From Simkaniaceae bacterium (lineage in GTDB: Bacteria > Chlamydiota > Chlamydiia > Chlamydiales > Simkaniaceae), in NCBI GenBank assembly GCA_018399075.1, contig CP073763.1, positions 930,001-994,000 on the forward strand: DNA of 64,000 nucleotides. The letters are read 5' to 3'. Position numbers and translations under genes: made by a program. This document shows positions 9,208-18,534 of this stretch, piece by piece (positions within the stretch are counted from its first letter, which is position 1; each line of letters opens with the position of its first letter). Below the pieces are notes generated by a model. That model had not been told where the DNA came from. It searched no databases and saw only the letters and a program-made list of their open reading frames with translations.

Positions 9208-11913
9208 TTATCTTTGAGATGAGTGCATTAATACAACTTTTCCCTTTTGAACTTCAAAGGTGGCCGTCTGACCCTCTTGAAGGCGTTCCTCTAGCAAGGC
9301 ATTTGAAATCAAAGTCATTAAATCTTTTTCGACTAAGTGTCTTAAAGGACGGGCTCCAAAAAGAGGATTGAAGCCTTTATCGGTAAGAAACTGAACGACA
9401 TCTTCATTCCATGAAACTGAAACTCTGAAAAGCTTTTCAATTTTTTCTTGAAGACTCTCAAGCTGGAGAAGAGCAATCTTTCTTATGATAGCCTTATTAT
9501 CTAAAGCATTAAATTGGAGAATTTCATCAAAGCGGTTAATAAATTCAGGTCTAAGTTTAGCTTTTAATGCCTTATCAAGACCCTCTTTCTGCTCTGCTTT
9601 TGGAAGGGAATAGACATCTGCTCCAATATTTGATGTCATGATAAAAATAGCATCTTTGCAGTTTACTGTTTCACCCTGACCATCGGTAAGGCGACCATCA
9701 TCGAGAATTTGGAGAAAGATATCTAAAACTGTGGGGTAGGCTTTTTCTATTTCATCAACAAGGACAATACAGCTAGGAGTCTTCTTTAGTGCGTTTGTAA
9801 GCTGTCCTCCAGTCTCATGACCTTTATATCCTGGAGGAGCCCCTACTAAGCGGGCCGTTTCATGGTAGTTGCTGTATTCGGACATATCCAAACGGATAAT
9901 ATTAGTTTCTGATCCATAGAGCGTTTCAGCAAGTGTTTTTGCAAGCTCGGTTTTTCCAACGCCCGTGGGTCCTAAGAATAAAAATGAACCTCTAGGGCGG
10001 TTATCGCCATTCAAACCAAGTCTAGATCTTCGAACTGTATCTGAAACAACTTTAACCGCTTCTTCTTGACCCTTCACACGCTTTTGCAAACTCAATTCAA
10101 GAGATTTGAGCATTTCTTTTTCATCTACAGTTAACTTAGTCAATGGAATTCCTGAAACAGCTGAAATAACATTAGCAAGTACAGAATAATCAATCGATTG
10201 GGTATAAACCTGTTGAGTTGAAGCAAGTCTTTGATTTAATAGTCTTTCCTGTTTTTCTAATGCGGCCTTTTTTAGTAAAAGAGGATGTATCAATGCCTCA
10301 TGAGTTAGCTTCTCAATAAGCTTGGTTATGAATTTTAGTTGTATTCGAACGGTTTTTCTTTCCCCTAATATTTCTTGCTCTAATTCTAGATTTTGGCTTA
10401 ACCCCTTAATTTTTTCTTCTATTTGAGCGATTTTTTCATGAATAGCTTCAAGTTTTTTTCGTTGAGATCGTTCTGAAGACCCTTCTAAAAATAGCTGTTC
10501 ATCTGTCAACTTAGAAAGCTCTTCCTGAAGTCTCTGTACTTTTAGAGGGCCAAAACTTTTTTGAGACATGATTAAAGTAACACATTGCAAAAGAACTATA
10601 GCTGGGGTAACTGGATAAGAGGCATTAGGAAGATATCTTTTACTCAACTCCACAAGATTTTGTATGCAGCCGGGATCCACTTGAACCTCATATAGTTGCT
10701 CAAGCTTCTTGGAAAATTCTTTCATCATTTGATAACAAGCTTCTTTACTAGGTTCGTCTAATTCATAAGGAGAAAAGAAAGCCTTGATATAAGGATTTTT
10801 ATTTAATGAGCTATAGCTAGCTTCATTGCAAGCAGAGACCCAATAGATCTCTTTGTGGGCCATCAAATTTTCTACAAGATGATTTAGGGTTATATTTTTT
10901 TTATTAAAAATAGCAGATAATTCTTCAGTTTCATCATGCTCAAGATTGTCTAAGAAGATGACTGTTTTCCCCTTTAGGTTTATTAGGGCTTTATGAAGCC
11001 CTTCAAAGGTTATTTTGTTGTTGTTAATATCTGAAATCAGCTTTCTCCAATCAAGAGACAAAACCCGCTTATCAGATAAAAAATAAGGGGCTTCATCATG
11101 AGCAATCAGATTTGCTAGCCCTTTGACAAGTGTTGTTTTTCCAATTCCTTGTTTAGAGTAAATCAAGGGATAGTTTTTCTTTTTAAGGGTGAAGATTTGG
11201 GTCACTTGCTTTATCGCTAGAATTGAGGGTTGAATGTAATCATAAAGAGCATGAGTAGCATTGGATGTTAGGTCTTTGATATAAGGCTTTAAGGGGCCTA
11301 GATCTATAGGTGGAAGCTCAGTTTTTCTATGTAATTTATTTAGAGAAACCCAAATTTTATCAGAATAGCTTTGAGGAATGGAAAAACCTCGTCTAATCAG
11401 TTCAGCTAAAGGATCATAATCTTTTTGATTTAAATAATAGATGATTAATAACTTAAGATAAGGATGGTTTAGATTAACGGCTCCTCCTCTTAATATAACC
11501 ATTCTAAGGATGTCTAAATGAAAAGGAGAGCAAGGGATGGAATCTAGAAGTCTATCAGCAAGTGTTTTTCCTTCATCATCTGTTAAAGAGAGATTAGCGC
11601 CATGATCGCGAGCTAAGTAGTAAGCTTTTTCAAATGCACTTCTTTTTAAAAATAGAAGATAACGAGAGTTTACTTCATCTGAAATGAAATTTCTTGAGAT
11701 AGCTTTTACAACATGATTCACGCCAGGGAACCAAGAAAGCGCAGCCCCTACCAGGTGAACGCATCCTTTAATCACATAAAGAGGATTACTTGATGAAGTT
11801 CCATCAGAATAGGCTTGGCCTATCTGACTCATGTGCCACTCATAGACTCCATCAAGCTGTTCTTCACTGAATTCTAATTGAGACTCTCCTGATAGACCTT
11901 CGATTGAAGACAT
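9208..11913 (-). CDS. Clp/HSP100-type AAA+ unfoldase with ankyrin-like N-terminus
   Basis: A 901-residue double-AAA protein related to ClpB/ClpC. Residues about 85-180 look like diverged ankyrin repeats (ARDHGANLSLTDDEGKTLAD; LIRRGF) and replace the usual Clp N-domain. The first AAA module has Walker A (SKQGIGKTT, 253-261), but its Walker B reads VIFLDNLEH, with Asn where the catalytic Glu should be. A coiled-coil middle segment (about 470-580) follows. The second module is complete: GPTGVGKTE near 645, pore loop GYKGHE, Walker B VLVDEIEKA near 720 and arginine finger in PEFINRFDE. It probably unfolds or disaggregates proteins with the second ring as motor. AAAGGAAA before ATG supports the start. 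It is divergent from the kinase at 12124. Confidence 0.87.
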   Translation of the reverse strand: MSSIEGLSGESQLEFSEEQLDGVYEWHMSQIGQAYSDGTSSSNPLYVIKGCVHLVGAALSWFPGVNHVVKAISRNFISDEVNSRYLLFLKRSAFEKAYYLARDHGANLSLTDDEGKTLADRLLDSIPCSPFHLDILRMVILRGGAVNLNHPYLKLLIIYYLNQKDYDPLAELIRRGFSIPQSYSDKIWVSLNKLHRKTELPPIDLGPLKPYIKDLTSNATHALYDYIQPSILAIKQVTQIFTLKKKNYPLIYSKQGIGKTTLVKGLANLIAHDEAPYFLSDKRVLSLDWRKLISDINNNKITFEGLHKALINLKGKTVIFLDNLEHDETEELSAIFNKKNITLNHLVENLMAHKEIYWVSACNEASYSSLNKNPYIKAFFSPYELDEPSKEACYQMMKEFSKKLEQLYEVQVDPGCIQNLVELSKRYLPNASYPVTPAIVLLQCVTLIMSQKSFGPLKVQRLQEELSKLTDEQLFLEGSSERSQRKKLEAIHEKIAQIEEKIKGLSQNLELEQEILGERKTVRIQLKFITKLIEKLTHEALIHPLLLKKAALEKQERLLNQRLASTQQVYTQSIDYSVLANVISAVSGIPLTKLTVDEKEMLKSLELSLQKRVKGQEEAVKVVSDTVRRSRLGLNGDNRPRGSFLFLGPTGVGKTELAKTLAETLYGSETNIIRLDMSEYSNYHETARLVGAPPGYKGHETGGQLTNALKKTPSCIVLVDEIEKAYPTVLDIFLQILDDGRLTDGQGETVNCKDAIFIMTSNIGADVYSLPKAEQKEGLDKALKAKLRPEFINRFDEILQFNALDNKAIIRKIALLQLESLQEKIEKLFRVSVSWNEDVVQFLTDKGFNPLFGARPLRHLVEKDLMTLISNALLEERLQEGQTATFEVQKGKVVLMHSSQR

Positions 11914-12123
11914 TTAACAGTTTCCTTTTTATGTAAATGAGTAGTAGCAAAAAGAGTATAGGAATAGCTCAATGAATACTACTTTTTTATAGACCTTATT
12001 GGTAGTAAAAATTTTATTTGATAATTAAAGCGTTTATGGTTTCATTAAAAATAATTTTATTATTCTTTTATATTATTAATTAAACTTTAATCTTCGATTA
12101 AATAAATTATCTTAAAGGAAAAA
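11914..12123. other. Divergent intergenic region (Clp-like / kinase)
   Basis: Very AT-rich 210-base region between two divergent start codons; it must hold both promoters. No convincing -35/-10 pair or inverted repeat stands out. The kinase ribosome site AAAGGAAAAA is at its right end. Confidence 0.4.
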
Positions 12124-13311
12124 ATGGATCCATCAAGATTTCTTCAAACTTCTTATTCTCTGCCGGTTGGCTTTGGCGCAGGGGCGTTTTCTATTAGAGA
12201 AACAAGAACTCCTGGGGCTTCAGTCAGTGGAGCCGCAGGAGCTGCAGATGCCGCAGCTGTTGAAACTAAAGATGAAACCGAAAATCCTATAGAAGCAGAA
12301 GATATTAATTTAAGAGTTCTAGATGGAGCCTGTCGAGCTCTTCGTTATCCTGCGGGGCTTATTGCCGCTCTTAAGGCTGGGTTAGAGGGAATTCAGGTTC
12401 ATCGTGAATTAGGAGAAGGGGGGATGCCACAAGTTTTTCTAGTAGAACTTCCTCGACTATATGACTCTCCAGTTGTTTTAAAACTTTGCCGGTACGATGG
12501 AAAGACCACTAATGTACAAACTGGATATACCTCTCAAAGACACGGGGGAGAGGTGCTGGGGTTACGCTTAAAGGGATCTCCCTACCTTCTACAAACACTA
12601 GGGATTCTTGTCCTTAATGCAAGACAGCAACTAGAGTTTGTGATTGATCCGATGGATAAGAAAGCGACCGATGGGGTTGTTCTTGGTGTGTTCACAGAAT
12701 ATGTGGAGAAGACTGAAGACTTGCTAGAAATGATAATGGCAGGAAAAGTTGATACGGCTGAAAAAGCTCACCACATTGCTACAACTGTAGGTTTGGGTCT
12801 TTATCACTTGCACACGCATTTTGATCTAGCTCATCGTGATATTAAGCCAGAAAATGTTTTAGTTGATACGGAGTTTAATACTAAAATTATCGATTATGGC
12901 TTTTTAAGAGAGCTGGTTAGGACTACTTCAGAAGTGGGAACTCCAGATTACGTAGCTCCGGAAGTAATTTTCTCCGATGAAAAAAGTTATGATCCTATGT
13001 TAGCAGATGCGTTTTCTTTTGCATCTCTTCTTTTTACCACGCGTTTTCAAAGCTTTTGGAATCCTTGCAGTGGTGCTGCTGATCTCTCTATTAGTCTAGA
13101 CTTTCTTTTGAGCTATTTTAAAGGTAATGGAAAGATGTCTGACTATATTCCAAAAGGAGAAAAACCGCTAAACGCAAAAGATGGAGAGCTTTTTGATTTA
13201 ATTGAAAAATTGAGTCTTGGAAACCTTGAAGAAAGGTGGTCTGTTGCCCGAGCTGTAGAGGGACATCCCTTTTTTCGAGAAGTTACAGCACCTCCCGAAT
13301 CTGAGATCTAA
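12124..13311 (+). CDS. Ser/Thr protein kinase (Hanks type)
   Basis: A 395-residue protein with a complete protein kinase domain from about 90 to 385. The nucleotide loop is GEGGMPQV (97-104; a Pro replaces the third Gly). Lys120 (VVLKLC) is the ATP-anchoring lysine and the Glu of GGEVLGL is the helix C partner. The catalytic loop HRDIKPEN starts at 237, and the metal-binding DFG is DYG at 257. The activation segment ends in GTPDYVAPEV. All catalytic residues are present. The first 60 residues are Ala/Gly-rich and acidic with no signal peptide or membrane segment, so it is soluble; such N-termini also occur in type III substrates, so a host-directed role cannot be excluded. Divergent neighbour of the Clp-like gene. 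Confidence 0.9.
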   Translation: MDPSRFLQTSYSLPVGFGAGAFSIRETRTPGASVSGAAGAADAAAVETKDETENPIEAEDINLRVLDGACRALRYPAGLIAALKAGLEGIQVHRELGEGGMPQVFLVELPRLYDSPVVLKLCRYDGKTTNVQTGYTSQRHGGEVLGLRLKGSPYLLQTLGILVLNARQQLEFVIDPMDKKATDGVVLGVFTEYVEKTEDLLEMIMAGKVDTAEKAHHIATTVGLGLYHLHTHFDLAHRDIKPENVLVDTEFNTKIIDYGFLRELVRTTSEVGTPDYVAPEVIFSDEKSYDPMLADAFSFASLLFTTRFQSFWNPCSGAADLSISLDFLLSYFKGNGKMSDYIPKGEKPLNAKDGELFDLIEKLSLGNLEERWSVARAVEGHPFFREVTAPPESEI

Positions 13312-13810
13312 AAATAGGGCATTTTGAGGATGTGGAAAACTTGTTCATAACTTTTGAAGCATCAGAATCGCATTTTTTTGATAGTTGTAAAGTAAAATTT
13401 TTATAAAGATCTTTAGGGGTTGATCTAAGCTTCTTGTGGGTAGTGACTTAAAAACACTCTTCATAGACGGTTAATCTTTTTATTTCTTGCAGATAAACCT
13501 TCTTAAATAAACTCGAAAAGCTTTGTTCAAAAAAAGCCTCATTCATAGTTTTCTATGAATGAGGCTTTTGAAATAATTCAGATAAATGAAATCTATTCTA
13601 TATTTCTTTTATCGTTGTATTCAGATTTATGAAGAAAGAAACCGTTCTAAATTTCCTTGCTGGGTATCACTATAATCTGAGGCATGCTCCTGATCATTAG
13701 GAAAATTTCGATAGGATTGTAACAAGAGTTGAGCGTGACTTTAAGTCAGAACCTATTTGTATTAAAGTAATTATTTGATATATCTATGGGTAAGGAATAA
13801 TGGTGGTTTT
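13312..13810. other. Intergenic region with one strong hairpin
   Basis: Roughly 500 bases without a supported gene. The only clear element is the 17-bp hairpin at 13532-13569. A 23-codon frame from the ATG at 13630 (MKKETVLNFLAG...) stops quickly and may be a relic, but I cannot assign it. Confidence 0.4.
13532..13569. terminator. Bidirectional terminator hairpin
   Basis: A perfect 17-bp inverted repeat (AAAAGCCTCATTCATAG and its complement) around a TTTT loop. The stem is flanked by A and T runs, so it works as a Rho-independent terminator in either direction. It lies 220 bases after the kinase gene. Confidence 0.75.
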
Positions 13811-14143
13811 ATGTCTCAAATACCTCAGGATGAAGCGTCTAAAGAAAAGATGCAGCTTTTGCTCTTCCAGCTTGTGGAGCTTTTAAAGGATCCTCCTATT
13901 GTCATTAACCTTCAAGATTGGAGGGATTCAGTTGAGGATGTTATCGATGAAATCGAAGAGCTTTCTTCCTTTGCTTATGATCGTTTGCAAGACTTAGTGG
14001 CCGAGGCGATCAGAAGAGCAGAGGTTCATGTCAGGGATCTAGATAGTGATGTCCCGCCTCAGCAGACTGAAAAGAGTTATCATGAGTATTTTGCGCAGGT
14101 AGCCTTTGTCAGCTCAGAAATTAATGCGTTAAAATCACTTTAG
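13811..14143 (+). CDS. Small acidic protein of unknown function
   Basis: From the ATG at 13811 the product has 110 residues. An earlier in-frame ATG at 13775 adds 12 residues but has a poorer context; GGTGG lies 4 bases before 13811. The sequence is mostly helical and acidic (DVIDEIEELSSFAYDRLQDLVAEAIRRAE), with no signal peptide or membrane segment. I do not recognise a family. It is convergent with, and overlaps by 4 bases, the exported protein gene on the other strand. Confidence 0.6.
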   Translation: MSQIPQDEASKEKMQLLLFQLVELLKDPPIVINLQDWRDSVEDVIDEIEELSSFAYDRLQDLVAEAIRRAEVHVRDLDSDVPPQQTEKSYHEYFAQVAFVSSEINALKSL

Positions 14144-15129
14144 TGAATGTAGGTGTGTGGAGACTCGATCTTCATCTCAGAATCTTCTGATGTAACAATC
14201 CATAGATACTCATGTCCTTTCACAAAAAGTTGATTAAGTTTTTCTTCATCAACTAGGAGGGTCAGTCGTTCCTTTTTCCTCTTTTCTTCAAAAGGGAGGA
14301 CGTGCGTGGCTTTAGGCTCTTTTGTCAGGTCGATTGCATAAAGAGAAAGTGAATCATAATATGTGGGAGCATTGAGGGTGAGGTAGAGCTTTCCATTTTC
14401 TCGATGGATGGCACTTGAAAACGAGATTTTTCGTCTGGGAATATCGGTAGATGGAGATGTGAGACCTGTTCCTGAGTCCAGAGCGCGTATCTTAAATTTC
14501 ACAGCACCATCTCGAGCTTGTAGCCAGTAGGGGAAGGGGAAGGTTTGTTCACTTTTGTCAAAATAAAGGACAATCTGCTTGTCTGAGAGATCGGTTGAAT
14601 CATGGGGCCATTTTGCAGTGTAAACATCATATTCAGGATTTTTCACCTTTTTTCCAGCTCTGACTTGAGGAGGTCCCCAAGGGCGGGAGGTAATATTTCC
14701 AGGTCTTGCAGTGGCTCCTTTTTGGAGTCGATTTTCCTCAGAAAGAAAATTGAGATCAAGGGAAATAAGAGGGATTAAAAAAGCATTCATCTCATCTGTT
14801 GGGATCCAAGCTTTGCGGGTGAGGGAGTAACATTCGGTTACACATTTTTTCTCGGTATCGACTTCATAAAGGATCCAGGAGGTATGTCCAGGAGCTCCAC
14901 TTCGAACCCACTCTGTCCAATTGATTTTTTTAGCTTGATGGAGGGGAATACTTATCTCTTCAAAGAGAAGGCAATGGTCTTTTTGTGAATGCAGATGTAA
15001 AAGAGAGACAAGTTCATTTTGTTCTGTGACGATATAACTCCCGGTCTCTGCCTGCTCAAACTTCTCTTGAAGGGTAAAAGCAAAAAGGCTCTGCGTTACA
15101 AAAATAAAGCAAATAATCCAGATTTTCAT
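14140..15129 (-). CDS. Exported protein of unknown function
   Basis: 329 residues beginning with a clear signal peptide (MKIWIICFIFVTQSLFA, cleavage expected after residue 17). The mature part is rich in beta-strand-like segments and charged residues, with no membrane helix after the signal, so periplasmic or outer-membrane-associated location is likely. No known domain is recognised. It starts 5 bases after the stop of the CDF transporter gene, so the two are probably one transcription unit. Confidence 0.75.
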   Translation of the reverse strand: MKIWIICFIFVTQSLFAFTLQEKFEQAETGSYIVTEQNELVSLLHLHSQKDHCLLFEEISIPLHQAKKINWTEWVRSGAPGHTSWILYEVDTEKKCVTECYSLTRKAWIPTDEMNAFLIPLISLDLNFLSEENRLQKGATARPGNITSRPWGPPQVRAGKKVKNPEYDVYTAKWPHDSTDLSDKQIVLYFDKSEQTFPFPYWLQARDGAVKFKIRALDSGTGLTSPSTDIPRRKISFSSAIHRENGKLYLTLNAPTYYDSLSLYAIDLTKEPKATHVLPFEEKRKKERLTLLVDEEKLNQLFVKGHEYLWIVTSEDSEMKIESPHTYIH

Positions 15130-15134
15130 GGGAT

Positions 15135-16025
15135 TTAGTTTACTTCATTCGATGAATTTTTGCGATCAATTTGAAGGGTGATATGGTGAATATTATATTT
15201 TTCATTGATCAGTTTTTCAGCTTCTTTCAAAACATTTTTATCTGAAACAAGATGAGCGCTTAATGAGCGCTGTTTTGTCGAAAGAGACCAGATATGGAGG
15301 TCATGAACCTCGGTAACAAAAGGGAGTGAAAGGAGACTTTTTTCCACTTCATCGTAGTGGATACCTGGGGGCGTTCCTTCCATTAAAATCTGTATTGCTT
15401 TTTTAAGGATTTTTCCAGAAGTAATGAGGATCATGAGAGCAATGATAAGAGTAATCATAGGATCGATAATGTTCCATCCGGTAAAGAAAATAAGGATACC
15501 CGAGACAATAACTCCGATACTAGCAAGAAGATCTCCAAGAACGTGAATGTATGCTGCCTTGACATTGATTTGCTGATCATGTTCATGCTCATGGCTATGG
15601 AGGATTTTCATCATAGCTAAATTCGAGAGAAGTCCAATGAAGGCGATGATAAAGACGATGCCACCTGAAACTTCATGAGGGGTGATTATACGAATAATCG
15701 CTTCATAAATAAGGACGCCGCAAAGAGCCCAAAGGGTGAGGCCACTTGCTAAGGCTCCAAGGATTTCTGCCCGCTGGTATCCAAAGGTCATTTTCTTTGT
15801 TGAGGGTCTCTTTGCAATCCTTAAGACGATTAAACTTAGAACAAAGGCACCAACATCGGTAAACATATGAAGAGCATCACTAATCAAAGCCAAACTATGG
15901 GCAATGATCCCTCCGGTCAGTTCGACAAGCATAAAAAGTAGAGCAATATAGGTTGCCCATTTAAGTTTTTTTGTTTCTTTATCGTCCCCTTCTTCGAGGG
16001 GCTTTAAGTCAAAATGACATACCAT
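15135..16025 (-). CDS. Cation diffusion facilitator, zinc exporter type
   Basis: CDF-family secondary transporter that exports Zn2+ or similar metals in exchange for protons. Six membrane helices are visible. The HxxxD metal pairs of helices 2 and 5 are present (ALHMFTD and HVLGD), and a His-rich loop (HSHEHEHDQQ) lies between helices 4 and 5, as in ZitB/CzcD. A cytoplasmic C-terminal domain with the TEVHDLHIWSL motif follows. The frame can be extended to a TTG at 16088, but that leaves only 21 bases to the divergent gene; the first ATG is at 16025. It is followed directly by the exported protein gene at 14140. Confidence 0.92.
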   Translation of the reverse strand: MVCHFDLKPLEEGDDKETKKLKWATYIALLFMLVELTGGIIAHSLALISDALHMFTDVGAFVLSLIVLRIAKRPSTKKMTFGYQRAEILGALASGLTLWALCGVLIYEAIIRIITPHEVSGGIVFIIAFIGLLSNLAMMKILHSHEHEHDQQINVKAAYIHVLGDLLASIGVIVSGILIFFTGWNIIDPMITLIIALMILITSGKILKKAIQILMEGTPPGIHYDEVEKSLLSLPFVTEVHDLHIWSLSTKQRSLSAHLVSDKNVLKEAEKLINEKYNIHHITLQIDRKNSSNEVN

Positions 16026-16109
16026 ATCTTTCTTATAAGCAAATCTGGGGTTTTCTTCAAAAGGAAGATCGGGTAAATATAAATCCAATACATTAGAAGA
16101 GGAGCAGAG

Positions 16110-16475
16110 ATGAAAATTTGGATGGTTATAGGAGTCCTTTGTTTTGGAGCCCTTTATGGGGGCGAGGAACTTGCATTAGTCAAGGAGCTTCCTGCCTCTC
16201 AATGGAAACAGGAGGTTGCAACGATTGATGAAGCAGTCATCAAGTTGACAGATCTTCGAAATAAAGAGCTTGCTAATGCTGCATGGGCACAAAATCAGGG
16301 AGACCGTCTACAGTTTCAATCGCATAATTTAATCGATGCTCGTAGGTATTGGAATGAAGCAGAAACAAGTCGGGAGATAGCTGCGCGCTATCAAGAAGAG
16401 ATAGATAAACTAGAGGTTCGAAAAAGAGAGGTTCTAGAGCGGCAAGGGATTGATTATACCCAAACTGAGTCATGA
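16110..16475 (+). CDS. Small exported coiled-coil protein
   Basis: 121 residues with a signal peptide (MKIWMVIGVLCFGALYG) and a mature part that is almost entirely charged helix (residues 30-115), predicted coiled coil. A GGAG site precedes the ATG. The stop overlaps the next start (ATGA), so it is translationally coupled to pncB. It is divergent from the CDF gene. No family is recognised; the periplasmic location does not obviously fit NAD salvage, so the coupling may only be economical packing. Confidence 0.7.
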   Translation: MKIWMVIGVLCFGALYGGEELALVKELPASQWKQEVATIDEAVIKLTDLRNKELANAAWAQNQGDRLQFQSHNLIDARRYWNEAETSREIAARYQEEIDKLEVRKREVLERQGIDYTQTES

Positions 16476-17914
16476 TTTATTCCTCATCACTCGCCCTTTT
16501 AACCGATCTTTACGAGTTGACAATGGCCTATGGGTATTGGAAACTCGGAATGATGGATCGAGAGGCTGTTTTTACTCTTACCTTTCGAAGGCGGCCATTT
16601 CAGGGGAGTTATGCTATTGCTGCTGGTCTTGAAACAGCGATTGAATTCATCGATAACTTTCATTTTCAGCCTTCAGATCTTTCTTACTTGGAAAATTTAA
16701 AAACAGCGAATGGAGCCCCCCTTTTTGAAAAGGGGTTTCTCGACTATCTTGCAAACTTTTCTTTTAAGGGAGACCTCTATGCAATGCCTGAGGGAACACC
16801 CGTTTTCCCCTATGAACCCCTTCTTTTGGTTAAGGGGCCGATTTTAGGGGCGCAACTTTTAGAAAGCGCCCTTCTTAATATTGTTAATTTTCAAACCATC
16901 ATTGCGACAAAAGCATCAAGAATTGCAGCGGCGGCTGAAGGAGATGAAGTGGTAGAGTTTGGCCTTCGCCGCGCGCAAGGGATTGATGGAGCTCTATCGG
17001 GGACACGTGCCTCATTTATTGGAGGGTGTCTTTCTACATCAAATGTATTTGCTGGAAAACAATTTGGCATTCCTGTGAAGGGAACGCAAGCCCATAGCTG
17101 GATCATGGCGTTTGATAAGGAAAAAGAGGCATTTGATGCGTACACAGAAGTATTGCCAAATAATTGCCTCTACCTTGTTGATACCTATAACAGCATTGAA
17201 GGGGCAAAAAATGCCATTGCTGTAGCCAAAGAGAAAAAGATCAATATGATCGGCGTTCGTCTTGATTCAGGGGACTTAGCAAAGCTTAGTATTCAGATCC
17301 GAAAGCTTCTTGATGCTGCTGGTTTCAAAGAAGCAAAAATCATGGCGAGCAATGAGCTCGATGAGTTCATTATCCGCGACTTAAAAAAGCAGGGTGCTCA
17401 AATCAATCTATGGGGCGTTGGAACTAATCTAATTACAGCAAAAGATCAACCTGCCCTTGATGGGGTTTATAAACTTGCTGCTATTCAAGATGAGAAGGGG
17501 GCATGGGTTTATAAAGTCAAAATCTCCGAGCAGCTGATTAAGACAACAAATCCCGGAATTCTTCAAACCCGTCGCTTTTATGATGAATCTGGAAGAGCTT
17601 TTGCAGATATGATGTATGACATGGAAAAGGGGCTTTCTGAGAGAAATAAACTCATCGATCCTCTTGACCCAACTCGCATACAAACGATTGATGATAATTG
17701 GAACTACCGTGACCTTCTAGTTCCCATCATCGAAAGGGGAAAAAGGGTTTATACTTCTCCCTCTCTCTCATCTATCCAAAAACATACCAGTAATGAACTT
17801 GAAACCCTTTGTCCTACCGTGCGCCGTTTTCTACATCCTGATCCCTATTTTGTCGGTCTTGAGAAAAATGTCTACGACTTAAAAATGCAACTGATTGGAG
17901 ATTTAAAGAAATGA
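16472..17914 (+). CDS. pncB: Nicotinate phosphoribosyltransferase
   Basis: Joins nicotinate and PRPP to form nicotinate mononucleotide, the entry step of the Preiss-Handler NAD salvage route. 480 residues, the usual length of the longer bacterial form. The N-terminal signature LLTDLYELTMAYGYW is at residues 9-23; FGLRRAQG, GTRASFIGG, the GTQAHSWIMAF motif and the VRLDSGDL phosphoribosyl site follow. Start ATG overlaps the previous stop by 4 bases, and its own stop overlaps pncA by 4 bases (ATGA). Cytoplasmic. Confidence 0.95.
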   Translation: MIYSSSLALLTDLYELTMAYGYWKLGMMDREAVFTLTFRRRPFQGSYAIAAGLETAIEFIDNFHFQPSDLSYLENLKTANGAPLFEKGFLDYLANFSFKGDLYAMPEGTPVFPYEPLLLVKGPILGAQLLESALLNIVNFQTIIATKASRIAAAAEGDEVVEFGLRRAQGIDGALSGTRASFIGGCLSTSNVFAGKQFGIPVKGTQAHSWIMAFDKEKEAFDAYTEVLPNNCLYLVDTYNSIEGAKNAIAVAKEKKINMIGVRLDSGDLAKLSIQIRKLLDAAGFKEAKIMASNELDEFIIRDLKKQGAQINLWGVGTNLITAKDQPALDGVYKLAAIQDEKGAWVYKVKISEQLIKTTNPGILQTRRFYDESGRAFADMMYDMEKGLSERNKLIDPLDPTRIQTIDDNWNYRDLLVPIIERGKRVYTSPSLSSIQKHTSNELETLCPTVRRFLHPDPYFVGLEKNVYDLKMQLIGDLKK

Positions 17915-18534
17915 CCGAAGCCCTTTTAATTGTTGATCTCCAATATGACTTTATGCCAGGCGGTGCTCTTGGCGTGAGTGGGGGAGATGAGATCATTCCT
18001 ATTATTAATAAGTTAGTGGGAAAGTTTGATTATACCATTGTTTCTCAAGATTATCATCCAGAAGGACATGTGAGTTTTGCTAATACCCATAATAAAGAAG
18101 TAGGGGAGATCATTGATATCAATGGAACAAAGCAAGAGCTTTGGCCTATTCATTGCGTTGAACAAACCCATGGGGCCGCTCTTGTAAAGGAGTTAAAAAA
18201 AGACCATATTGATCGCTATTTTCATAAAGGGACCGATCTCAATATCGATAGCTATAGCGCCTTTTTTGATAATGATAAAGAGCATGAGACAGGGCTTGAT
18301 GATTTTCTTCGCGATAAAGGGGTCTCGACTCTCTATATTGTAGGACTTACCACCGAGTTTTGTGTGAAATTTTCAGCGCTTGATGCCCTAGAACTAGGTT
18401 ATGAAGTGATTGTGATTAAAGATGGATGTCGACCTATCCACGATGATAAAAAAGCTCTTGAAGAGATGAAGAAAGCGGGGGCAAAAATTGTTACTCTGAA
18501 GCATCTTTTATCTCGACAACTTTCCTCTGACTAG
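17911..18534 (+). CDS. pncA: Nicotinamidase
   Basis: Hydrolyses nicotinamide to nicotinate and ammonia, feeding PncB encoded just upstream. 207 residues. Catalytic Asp9 (IVDLQYDF), Lys106 (HKG) and Cys151 (TTEFCV) are all in place, and Asp47, His49 and His53 in QDYHPEGH bind the metal. Overlapping stop/start with pncB indicates coupled expression. The last 44 bases overlap the broken DUF167 gene on the opposite strand. Confidence 0.95.
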   Translation: MTEALLIVDLQYDFMPGGALGVSGGDEIIPIINKLVGKFDYTIVSQDYHPEGHVSFANTHNKEVGEIIDINGTKQELWPIHCVEQTHGAALVKELKKDHIDRYFHKGTDLNIDSYSAFFDNDKEHETGLDDFLRDKGVSTLYIVGLTTEFCVKFSALDALELGYEVIVIKDGCRPIHDDKKALEEMKKAGAKIVTLKHLLSRQLSSD

